Assembly: GCF_026157085.1 (NCBI RefSeq)
Contig: NZ_JANPVN010000001.1
Coordinates: forward strand, 2,475,782 to 2,539,781
Source: Sphingomicrobium arenosum
GTDB lineage: Bacteria > Pseudomonadota > Alphaproteobacteria > Sphingomonadales > Sphingomonadaceae
Length of the DNA stretch: 64,000 bases
Direction of reading: 5' to 3'
A model generated the notes under the pieces. It was given only the letters and a program-made list of their open reading frames with translations, had not been told where the DNA came from and ran no database searches. Below are positions 56,244 to 64,000 of this stretch, in pieces (positions within the stretch are counted from its first letter, which is position 1; each line of letters begins with the position of its first letter). The translations under genes and the position numbers were made by a program.

Positions 56244-57184
56244 GATGGCGACGCGTCCTGGACGCGGTGTTCCCGCATATCGAGCCGCTGTCCGCCGCCG
56301 ACCAGGCGGCCGAGGACCAGCGCCTCCTCGACGACGAAGCCGCCATCGCCGCATCGACTTGGACGCCGGGGGAGGAGTTGGCCCTCGACGAGGCCCAGCG
56401 CGTCGCCGATGCCGACATGGAGCGGGTTCGCATCGCGGAGGGCAAAGCCACGACCTATCTCGCCGTCCTCGCCGCTCTAGTGCCGATCATCATCACGCTT
56501 CAGGCGGCGAATTGGGAGAAGAAGGCGGGTCCTGCGCCTGACTCGGCGCGGTTATTTGTGCTCGCCGTGGCCACCATCTACATCGCGGCGGTCGGCTACC
56601 ACGCCTTCAAGACGCTGCAGGTGACGGGCTTCCAGCGCGTCGGCGAGGCCGAACTCGTAAGGGCTTGGAGCGGCCCGGACCACATGCGGAAGGTGATCCG
56701 CGGCACCCTGCTGGCATCGCGCCGATCGCGGAACGCCGTGAACGCCAAGGTGACCCGGATCCGAGTGACGCACGAGCACCTGCTGCGAGCGTTCGGCACC
56801 TTCATCCTGCTGCTGTTGCTCGATCCGCTCTTCCATCTGGCCGGCTTCCGCAACGCGGCTCAGGAACCGGCACCGACCCGCGTCATCGTCGAGCGACCGC
56901 CGAAGGCGGTGCAGCCGCCAGCCGCGAACTGTCCGGCCCCAGCGACGCCGGCAGACCGCGTTGAACCGACAGGCGTTGCCTCAACCCGGCTTGGCGCCCG
57001 TGGAGCCGACCGAGGAAGCTCCACCGGTCTCAATCGCCGGCCTGCACCGGACCGTCAGTCCACGCCCACTGGCGGGGGTGGCCGCCCTGATGAGGCGAGG
57101 GCCTGCCCGGCACCGCCGCCCGTCGAGGATGCATGGGGCGAACACCAAACGTCGGACTCCGTGACGCCAGGCGAACGCGAGTGA
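56240..57184 (+). CDS. Three-helix membrane protein of the graspetide operon
   Basis: 314 residues from GTG 56240, overlapping the ligase by 4 bases. Hydrophobic helices lie at about 71-90, 104-122 and 183-203. The first two with the charged linker resemble SLATT-like 2TM effectors. After 210 the protein becomes a low-complexity Pro/Arg/Gly tail; that end could reflect a frameshift, since another frame (56961-57164) also looks coding-like. The next gene begins in the GTGA overlap at its stop. Possible export, immunity or membrane-effector role; unproven. Confidence 0.75.
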   Translation: MRWRRVLDAVFPHIEPLSAADQAAEDQRLLDDEAAIAASTWTPGEELALDEAQRVADADMERVRIAEGKATTYLAVLAALVPIIITLQAANWEKKAGPAPDSARLFVLAVATIYIAAVGYHAFKTLQVTGFQRVGEAELVRAWSGPDHMRKVIRGTLLASRRSRNAVNAKVTRIRVTHEHLLRAFGTFILLLLLDPLFHLAGFRNAAQEPAPTRVIVERPPKAVQPPAANCPAPATPADRVEPTGVASTRLGARGADRGSSTGLNRRPAPDRQSTPTGGGGRPDEARACPAPPPVEDAWGEHQTSDSVTPGERE

Positions 57185-58293
57185 AGCTCGAGCGCCCGAC
57201 GATCATTGCGCCCGACACCTCGCACTGGGCGAATTGGATCGATGCCGCCGTGCGCGGAGGCGATGCCTCTCAGACCGCCCTAGATCTTCATGACCGGCTG
57301 CTCCGCGGCGGTAGGGTGCCTTTCCTCTCGATGCATCACCTCGAGGAGCTGCTGGTCGTCGACGACCCAGTCAACGCCAAGGCCCGCGTCACGTTTCTGC
57401 GGTCGCTGCCACTGATGGCGTGGATGCAGACCCCGGGGGATGCCGTTGTCGGCAGCATCGTCGACATCCTGGCGGCCGAGGCGGTCGCCCACGACGCCGG
57501 CTACGAGGGAATCGCCGACATAAGGGATCACGTCCGCACGAGCCTGATGCGCGTCGGAGCCGGCGAAAGGGCCGTTGGTGTCGATGGATTGGTCTGGGAC
57601 GTGGCCCGCCACGCGATGCGCGAGCGGCGCGTGCACGTCGGGATGATCGCCGCGCTCTCCGGCATGAGGTCGATTGACGATACTCAGACCTTTGGCGAAA
57701 TCTGCAGGCAGAGCATTCGGACGCCCGCTGAGCGTGAGGAAATGCTGTCCGCTATTCACAAGGCCGCCTTCGTCCGTTCCAAGATGACAGGCTCTCGGCG
57801 CAGCGATGCGGAGGCGTTCGAGTTCGCAAACGAGTTCGTTGCCCGAGTGGCCGCGCAGATGCCCCCGCATGATATCCCCGTGCGGCAGCTGCTCATCGAT
57901 TCCTACGTGAAGCAGGGTATCGATGAGCACGAGGTTCGTGACGATCGCACCATTGCCGAGCTTTCCGCGCTCGGCACTTTCCGGTCCCAGCTGGCGGTCG
58001 TGGCAGAGAAGACCGGCCTGCCATTCCAGCGGCTGAAGCGCATCGAGATGCAGAGCCTGCCGAGCTGGCGGATCGCCGATGCGCTCCGGCGGCACGGCCA
58101 AGAGCGCGCCAGCAAGCCCGGCAGCGACGTGCACGATCAGCACCTGGCGGCACTCGCGGCTTACACCGACATCCTTTTCGTGGATAAGCGTACCCTAGAG
58201 GACTTCCGTCGCGTGCGCCAGAAGGAGCCCGAGCTGGCCGCGCTTTTCGGAGAGATCCGCAAGGCAAGCGACTTTTCGGCGATCGCCGGCTAA
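57181..58293 (+). CDS. PIN-domain-like protein, last gene of the graspetide operon
   Basis: 370 residues from GTG 57181. It starts IIAPDTSHWANWI (Asp12) and ends with DVHDQHLAALAAYTDILFVDKRTL (Asp316, 319, 330, 335), an acidic layout like the PIN nuclease fold in which the N- and C-terminal parts are separated by a long helical insert. A role as an RNA-cleaving toxin or effector is inferred, since PIN proteins usually cut RNA. The middle (about 40-300) has no recognised domain. Confidence 0.7.
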   Translation: MKLERPTIIAPDTSHWANWIDAAVRGGDASQTALDLHDRLLRGGRVPFLSMHHLEELLVVDDPVNAKARVTFLRSLPLMAWMQTPGDAVVGSIVDILAAEAVAHDAGYEGIADIRDHVRTSLMRVGAGERAVGVDGLVWDVARHAMRERRVHVGMIAALSGMRSIDDTQTFGEICRQSIRTPAEREEMLSAIHKAAFVRSKMTGSRRSDAEAFEFANEFVARVAAQMPPHDIPVRQLLIDSYVKQGIDEHEVRDDRTIAELSALGTFRSQLAVVAEKTGLPFQRLKRIEMQSLPSWRIADALRRHGQERASKPGSDVHDQHLAALAAYTDILFVDKRTLEDFRRVRQKEPELAALFGEIRKASDFSAIAG

Positions 58294-58624
58294 CTGGAAT
58301 TGCTCGGGCCGACCAGGTCGCGTTTTCGTCGAAGACACACTCGCTGCGGATCAGCTCGCTACATCCATTTCCATGTAGCGACTGTGCCGGTCGTAATGCG
58401 CCCCAATCCCAGTCATTCGTGCCTGAATGATCAGTCCAGAAGCGTGCGTCACTTTGATGCGGTTGAAGTGAAGGTTGAGTGGGACACTCCTTAGCTCGAG
58501 GACGCAGCCGCTGACATGGGCAGCGGCAGAGGGACGACCAAATTGCCGCGCTGCCGGGTTGATAGCCTGGCAGTAGCCCGCTCCGCCGGCTAAGACGCTT
58601 TCGCAGACGCGGGATGAAGCCGGT
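58294..58624. other. Gene-free region between convergent genes
   Basis: About 330 bases between the PIN-like gene and the HEPN gene. Only short open frames without ribosome-binding sites are present, and no clear terminator was found. It may hold a degraded sequence. Confidence 0.4.
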
Positions 58625-60100
58625 CTAGGCCTTGTCCTTGCTCCTACCCTTGGCCTTCACGTCCTTGGGCCAGATTCCTTTCATCTCTACCCTGTAGTAT
58701 TCTACCATCGGGCTCGACGCTGCCCTCTTCCTTCCAGCCTCACACATTGGCAGTTCGCGGATGAGCATGAGATAGGCAAAGCACTCGGCCGCGTGGACAG
58801 CTTTGGAGAACAGCTCATACTCCTCGTCGGTCTGACGGATGATCGGACGATGGGCGGCCTTGCCGCGGAGGGTAAATGCCTCCGCCACCCAGGCCGCTAG
58901 GTCATCCCCCACTACCTTGTCGCCAAACGTGGCCTTCAACTCCGCCACGAGCCTCACGAATCTGTCGGCGTTTTGCTCCTCGGCTATCCGCCTCAGAGAG
59001 TTCTTGAGTCTCCCCAGCAGCTTTTCATAACCCAGCCTGACGGCGTGGCGGGAGAGCAGGCTGGAGAGCGCGACGACATGCCCCTCCTCCATCGCTTGCT
59101 TTGCAGCAGTTCCAGGGGTGCTTTCGATCCACTTGGTAGCGTTGAGCAGACGAGTGGGGGACATGACGTCGTCAAGAGAGAACGCGTCCATCATGGCTGA
59201 CGCCGCACCCTCCCATTTGTCATCGCGCGCGAACCACTCGACAAGGCAGTTTACGAACGCTTTCCGCTCGTCATCATCGTGCAGGAGGGCGTAAGAGCCG
59301 TAAATTCGAGCATCCGTGATGGGCGCTCGCTTGCGACCTTCGTAATAATAGATCGAGAAGTCCGGAGGGTTGTTGTGCTCGTGGACCTCCTTGATCCATT
59401 CCTCATGCGATAGGCGTGACACGATCTGCTCGCTCGCCTTAAAGGCATTCGAGGATAGGCTTGATAGGAAGCGCAGGAAGGTGATGACACGGCGGCGCAT
59501 CTCCTCAAGCGGCTGTAAATCGTCAAACTCTAACTCGACGACAGGCCAGACTTCCTTGGCATAGTCACTATCCATTGAACCAGACGCATTGTAGTAGATA
59601 CGAACTCGCCCACCTTTGACGGTAGCATCTACCGCTACGTGCTCCTTTTTATCGCCGAACTTCTTGTTCGCCATGCCATCGAACGTAGGATAGTGGCGCA
59701 TCACGTAATCGGCGCCCGGCACGCGAAAGACCGTCCGTCTCGTCCGATACTCGGGAAGCCAAGGTTTCCAGCCAATCAGTGCGGTGTTGACGAGCATCGT
59801 CTGATGATAGGTGGTAAGGTCGGTATGGCCGCGCTGGCCGCTCCCACCGGGCACCAAATCATAGAGCGATGCCGTCCAGTTCTTCTCCGTTCGGGCCATG
59901 AGGTGTGTTTCCTTCGCGACGTGAAAGAATTCATCGAAGCGCACTAGGCTGAGACGAATGTCGCCATCATGAATCATGAAGGTGCCACCCATCCGAAGGG
60001 GCGGCTGCGGCTCTTCGACGCCCTCAACGATTATGACCGGCTGCTCTACCGTCACTTCCGCGTAAAGAGCGCGCCCCTCTTCGACGTCAATGTAGCTCAC
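58625..60100 (-). CDS. ApeA-like HEPN-domain protein
   Basis: 491 residues from GTG 60100. The C-terminal HEPN domain carries the RxxxxH nuclease motif as RGKAAH (Arg412, His417), inside a helical region that continues to about 460. The N-terminal 220 residues are beta-rich (TFMIHDGDIRLSLVRFDEF, WKPWLPEYRTRRTVFRVPG) like the ApeA N-terminal sensing domain. ApeA-type proteins act against phage, probably by RNA cleavage on infection. No toxin partner or antitoxin is adjacent. The call is by motif and layout. Confidence 0.72.
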   Translation of the reverse strand: MSYIDVEEGRALYAEVTVEQPVIIVEGVEEPQPPLRMGGTFMIHDGDIRLSLVRFDEFFHVAKETHLMARTEKNWTASLYDLVPGGSGQRGHTDLTTYHQTMLVNTALIGWKPWLPEYRTRRTVFRVPGADYVMRHYPTFDGMANKKFGDKKEHVAVDATVKGGRVRIYYNASGSMDSDYAKEVWPVVELEFDDLQPLEEMRRRVITFLRFLSSLSSNAFKASEQIVSRLSHEEWIKEVHEHNNPPDFSIYYYEGRKRAPITDARIYGSYALLHDDDERKAFVNCLVEWFARDDKWEGAASAMMDAFSLDDVMSPTRLLNATKWIESTPGTAAKQAMEEGHVVALSSLLSRHAVRLGYEKLLGRLKNSLRRIAEEQNADRFVRLVAELKATFGDKVVGDDLAAWVAEAFTLRGKAAHRPIIRQTDEEYELFSKAVHAAECFAYLMLIRELPMCEAGRKRAASSPMVEYYRVEMKGIWPKDVKAKGRSKDKA

Positions 60101-60897
60101 GCTTCAACACCTCTCTCTGGGCACAATTCAGCTGAAGGCATAGAGAAATCCGGCCTCATCGAAGGATGGTAGCCGATGAAGGAGCGGCCGAAAATGGGGC
60201 GCTGCGAAGCAGACGCTTTTAGCCGCGACTAGGGTTGCCGGACACTCCATTCGGGGGCCTGTGAACGACAAATTTACCGGATTTCGAGCCGAAAGCCGAC
60301 ATTCCGCTACCGGCCCAGTAGCTGCCACGGTGCCCATCTTCGATATTTTTCTAGTCGGATAAATCGCGCCTAGATCCAAGCCTTTTGGAAAATGGCGCGC
60401 GCGGCGTAACAAAGATGGGCACTCAAATCATTGCGAAATTTTAGTTTGGAGACAAAACAATAACTGCTTAGCGTCGCATTTTAATTTTTGAAACTCTGCA
60501 CTCCGTGTCTCCAATAGTTACCATCAACGGAGGCAGGCGTGATGTAGTGGGAATTGTCAGGCCTATCCAGGCCGGCCCCTTGTTAAACGCACTCTGTAAA
60601 TCTTAGTAGAGGATCAAACTTAACCGAAATTTTATCTTGACCAATGTTCATCAACTATCAAAAGTAAAAATGTCGAATCGAAGTATATGAGGGTCAAATG
60701 ACGCGGCTGGTGTCCAATAGTTTTGCCTAGGAAGATATTTAGGTGAGGTAGGCTGGGTCGTTGTGCGTGACGACGATGACCCCTTTCAAAAAGTTCTGCC
60801 TATTGCGGTTGCGTCGAACACGTAATGTTTCGCGATCGGATCTGTGCGACCATGCTTTGTCTGTATTCTTGCGGGCAATAATCTTTTGGGGGGAATA
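60101..60897. other. Long AT-rich intergenic region
   Basis: About 800 bases with no supported gene. A minus-strand frame at 60128-60412 is open but lacks a ribosome-binding site and recognisable product. From 60410 to 60720 the sequence is strongly AT-rich. It separates the defence island from the surface-protein genes and could contain the island's right border or the promoter of the gene at 60898. Confidence 0.5.
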
Positions 60898-61803
60898 ATG
60901 AAATCGATCTTGCTGGGAGCGACTGCCTCGATTCTGGTGGCCGTGGGCATTTGTGCCCCGGTGTTCGCTCAGGAAGTGCAGCAATATACCTATGATGGCC
61001 GGGGGCGACTTGTGGCGGTCGATTCAGCGCGCACGTCGCTCGACGATGTCAGCGAAACTTATAGTTTTGACGATGCGGACAACCGCCTAATGGTTTCGAC
61101 GAGCATCGATGACGGCGTACTTGGCGAGGGTGTTACGTTCAGCCTGACGGCCTCGACGCTGTTCTGGGACGAAGGCGAGGCGGTGACGTTCACTATAAAT
61201 CGCAACGGGCCTCTCGAAGATGCGCTGAGCGTTTATTTTAGGACGGTCGACCTCACGGCGAGTGCCGCTGACTATCAGCAATGGCCCGGGACCAAATTCT
61301 CCTTCGCCTCGGGCGAGGCAAGCAAAACGCTGACGGTCGCCATTGCCGACGATAGCGAGGTGGAAGACGAGGAACGTTTCAGGGGGGAACTCTACAACCC
61401 CTCAGATTCCTCTCAACTCGGAACGCCCTATCGGCGGACGATCCGAATTGTCGATAACGATGTTGCGTCGGCCAACCAGTCGCCGGTAGCGGTCAACGAC
61501 ACGGCGACGGGATATTCGTGTCAATTGCTGACCATCTATCCGCTTGCCAACGACAGCGATCCGGACGGCGATGCATTGACGATTACGGCGCTCGACGCAG
61601 GAAGCTGGAATGCGTCGATCAGCGGCGATGGGCAATCGATCCAGATGATGGCCCCGCCGATGGGCAGCATGACCTTTTATTACACAGTTGAAGATACGGC
61701 GCAGAACAGCGCAGTGGGCCAGATCGATGTGACAATCAATTACGCGGCGAACGGCTGCAACATCGGGGACCCGACCGATCCGATCGGCGAGCCGGCCCGC
61801 TAA
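60898..61803 (+). CDS. Secreted Calx-beta/Ig-type repeat protein
   Basis: About 301 residues with a signal peptide (cleavage near VFAQEVQ). A YD-type repeat (QYTYDGRGRLVAVD) follows. A Calx-beta domain is visible in LFWDEGEAVTFTINRNG and IADDSEVEDEERFRGELYN, then a cadherin/VCBS-like domain in AVNDTATG and LANDSDPDGDALTITAL. Extracellular, calcium-dependent adhesion or surface structure is the usual role. The ATG at 60898 follows GGGGGGAATA. Paired with the RHS gene downstream. Confidence 0.82.
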   Translation: MKSILLGATASILVAVGICAPVFAQEVQQYTYDGRGRLVAVDSARTSLDDVSETYSFDDADNRLMVSTSIDDGVLGEGVTFSLTASTLFWDEGEAVTFTINRNGPLEDALSVYFRTVDLTASAADYQQWPGTKFSFASGEASKTLTVAIADDSEVEDEERFRGELYNPSDSSQLGTPYRRTIRIVDNDVASANQSPVAVNDTATGYSCQLLTIYPLANDSDPDGDALTITALDAGSWNASISGDGQSIQMMAPPMGSMTFYYTVEDTAQNSAVGQIDVTINYAANGCNIGDPTDPIGEPAR

Positions 61804-61856
61804 ACCGCACGCTTTCGAAATTTCGATGCCGCCCTCGGGGCGGATTGGGGGAAATT

Positions 61857-64000
61857 ATGTCCAAGAATATCACTACTCGTCTTCGCGCCGCCGCGCTTTG
61901 GAGCAGCAGTCTCGTGCCGCTCGCGCTGGCGACGCCGGCCCTTGCGCAGAACAGCGACGCCACCGCGCAAAACCAGCTGAGCCTCGATGAAAACGGGGTC
62001 GACCTGTCGACCGGGAAGTTCCACTTTTCCCTGACCGAAGGTTCGGTTGGTTCGGGCTCCGATGAACTGTCGATCGGCCGCGTGTGGGATTCGCGGAATC
62101 GCTTTTCCGACAACGTCCCTGGCCATCTCCAGCGGCGCGAAGACGCTAGTACCGAGACGATCTATCTTCATTTCGGTATGCGGTCGCTCAAGTTTGAGAA
62201 AACGGGCGGAGTTTGGGTCGATGCTCAAGGCGCCGGCGGCCAGCTGACCGAGATCGTCACCGCCGATACCGTGACCTACGAATATGTCGCGCCCTCCGGC
62301 CGGGTGATCGAATATACCAACCCCGAGCCCGGTGCCCAGCTGGATATGACGACCAATGGTTTCTGCCACCCCATGTCGGGGGTGAAGTGCCAGCTAATGC
62401 CGACGACCGTGCGCTACACCAACGGTGCCGAATGGACGCTGAGCTACGACAATCACACTTATTGTTACCAGATCTCCGACCCGAATGATCCGTTACTGCC
62501 ACGCAGCCCGGAAGAGGAGGTTCAAGACCCCGAGACGATGACGTGGGAATGTTATCAGAATAGCCGCGTCGACAAGGTTTCGAATGGGATTTACGAGGCC
62601 GACTTCACATATTTAACCTCGGCGACGGTAAATGGGCCGGCGACCGGCGATTGGTACAAGCGTGCATCGGTCAAGTTTAAAGATCTGACGACCGCGACCG
62701 AGATCGCCACCATTTCCTACACATATCCCGATGCCAATACGACACGGGTCACCGATGCCGATGGCGAAGACTGGGAATTCAAGACCAGCGCTGGCGACCT
62801 CGTGTCGATCAAGCGGCCCGGCGAGACGACGGCGGGCAAGAGCATCACCTATACAAACGACAAGGTGACCAAGGTTATCGATGGCGATGTGCAGACCACT
62901 TATGCTTGGTCGACGCTCGCCGATGGCAGCATCAAGGTAACGAAGACGACCGGCGCCGTGACGTCCGAGCAGGTGGTGGTCGACGTCGTCTCCGACCCGG
63001 TGCTCGAACAACCCGTCTCCTACACCAGCGGAAGCGACAGCGTGATCCGCGAGCTGGATAGCAAGGGGCGCGTGACGCTCGAGACCTATCCCGAGGGGAA
63101 CAAGGTCCGCTACACCTACGACCCCACGCATGGCGAATTGACCAAGGTCGAACGAATCGCCAAGCCTGGTTCGGGTCTCCCGACGCTGGTTAGCCAGAAG
63201 GGCTATATCGACAGCTGTTCGGCGCTGCCCGAGACCTGTCGCCGCCTGGCGTGGGAACGAGACTTTGCGGGTGCGCAGGTCGACTACAGCTACGACACGC
63301 GCGGAAACCTCGTGAAGATCGAGGGGGTGCCCTCCGCATCCGGCGGCCCGCGCCCCACCGTCCACCGTGCCTTCGGCCAGCACAGCAACAGCTCGGGCTC
63401 GGTCACCAAGTGGCTGCTCGACGAGGAGCGCTTCTGCACGACGGCGGCCAATTGCGCTGGCAGCGCGAATGAAAGGGTGGTCGAATACGCCTACCGCGCC
63501 TCGGACCTGAAGCTGGAAAGTGTGACCACCCGCTCGGGTGATGGCGCGATCAGTGCGACCAACAGCTATAGCTATTCCTATGACGGCCGCGTGGCGTCGG
63601 TTGACGGCCCGTTGGCGGGGTCGGGCGATACCGTCGACACGGTGTTCGGGTTCAAGACGGTTGCGGGTTCGATCGGGGTGGATCCCGATGGGAGCGGTGC
63701 GCGCCTGCGGCCCGCGTCCTTCATTTCTCAGGAGATTGGCGGCAAGCCGGTCATCGTGCGGCAGGGAGCGACCTCTATCACGGGCAGCACGAATACGGCT
63801 ACCCTCAACAGCAGCCTCGTCGACGACAGCACGTTGCAAAATGTCTACGATGCCGACTTCGACCATGTCGTCAGCCGGAAGGTGTTCGCGGGCAAGCACA
63901 CTGACGGCACGCTGATCGCGCAGACCGATTTCAGCTATGACAGCGCGGGCCGCGTCGTCTGTACGGCCGTGCGCAACAACCTGTCGTCGATCCCGGCCGA
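61857..64000 (+). CDS. YD/RHS-repeat secreted protein, 3' truncated by window
   Basis: The open frame continues from ATG 61857 to the right edge (714 codons so far) without a stop. A signal peptide (AAALWSSSLVPLALATPALA) is followed by an NGVDLSTGKFHFS motif typical of secreted RHS proteins. Many YD repeats then follow (for example VRYTYDPTHGELTKVE and YSYDTRGNLVKIE). RHS proteins form a large beta-cage, often with a toxic C-terminal tip, which is outside the window. GGGGGAAATT sits before the start. The minus-strand frame through it is a shadow. Confidence 0.85.
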   Translation, partial: MSKNITTRLRAAALWSSSLVPLALATPALAQNSDATAQNQLSLDENGVDLSTGKFHFSLTEGSVGSGSDELSIGRVWDSRNRFSDNVPGHLQRREDASTETIYLHFGMRSLKFEKTGGVWVDAQGAGGQLTEIVTADTVTYEYVAPSGRVIEYTNPEPGAQLDMTTNGFCHPMSGVKCQLMPTTVRYTNGAEWTLSYDNHTYCYQISDPNDPLLPRSPEEEVQDPETMTWECYQNSRVDKVSNGIYEADFTYLTSATVNGPATGDWYKRASVKFKDLTTATEIATISYTYPDANTTRVTDADGEDWEFKTSAGDLVSIKRPGETTAGKSITYTNDKVTKVIDGDVQTTYAWSTLADGSIKVTKTTGAVTSEQVVVDVVSDPVLEQPVSYTSGSDSVIRELDSKGRVTLETYPEGNKVRYTYDPTHGELTKVERIAKPGSGLPTLVSQKGYIDSCSALPETCRRLAWERDFAGAQVDYSYDTRGNLVKIEGVPSASGGPRPTVHRAFGQHSNSSGSVTKWLLDEERFCTTAANCAGSANERVVEYAYRASDLKLESVTTRSGDGAISATNSYSYSYDGRVASVDGPLAGSGDTVDTVFGFKTVAGSIGVDPDGSGARLRPASFISQEIGGKPVIVRQGATSITGSTNTATLNSSLVDDSTLQNVYDADFDHVVSRKVFAGKHTDGTLIAQTDFSYDSAGRVVCTAVRNNLSSIPA

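Noticed and set aside
60128..60412. 94-residue minus-strand frame in the AT-rich gap
   Set aside because: No ribosome-binding site and no recognised family; looks like non-coding or degraded DNA.
62613..63899. 428-codon minus-strand frame across the RHS gene
   Set aside because: Antisense shadow; the plus frame has a signal peptide and YD repeats.

Overview
The window is high-GC chromosomal DNA from an alphaproteobacterium, most likely a sphingomonad (Sphingomonadales). The best markers are a serine palmitoyltransferase with its own acyl carrier protein and a CerR-like reductase (sphingolipid synthesis), a SciP-type CtrA inhibitor, a phasin, an ATP12-type chaperone and a perfect CtrA box. 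No phage structural genes, CRISPR array or rRNA were seen.

Positions 1-47,000 are mostly housekeeping: ATP12 (cut by the left edge), gmk, phasin, clpS, murA, DUF445, an RND efflux pair, two GlsB-type membrane proteins around a SIMPL protein, sciP, mnmA, a PhzF/cation-efflux/pdxH run, a DnaJ-type co-chaperone, fabI, acylphosphatase, purA, serA and serC, an M23 peptidase, erpA and xth. From 27.9 to 38 kb there is a lipid and envelope neighbourhood: a candidate bacterial ceramide synthase, a fatty acid desaturase, lptF/lptG, a hybrid sensor kinase, acp-spt and a CerR-like reductase behind obgE. It is followed by a TetR/PF10118 divergent pair, rplU-rpmA, hspQ, an EF-hand/two-component group and tRNA-Ser(CGA).

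Positions 47,128 to about 60,900 form an accessory island that starts next to tRNA-Ser. It carries a large serine recombinase with DUF2924 and DUF3489 partners, a ParB-methyltransferase fusion followed by two DUF5681 proteins, an 806-residue DUF4238/SEC-C protein, a four-gene operon, and an ApeA-like HEPN protein. The four-gene operon (54,913-58,293) is the most striking part. It encodes a small acidic peptide with three TxTxV..ExDD repeats, an MvdC/MvdD-type ATP-grasp ligase, a three-helix membrane protein and a PIN-like protein, each joined to the next by a four-base GTGA overlap. It reads as a graspetide (omega-ester RiPP) locus fused in one operon to membrane and nuclease-like partners, inside what looks like a defence island.

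Positions 60,898-64,000 carry a secreted Calx-beta/Ig-type protein and the start of a long secreted YD/RHS-repeat protein that runs off the right edge.

Domain calls come from reading translated sequence by eye; no database search was run.
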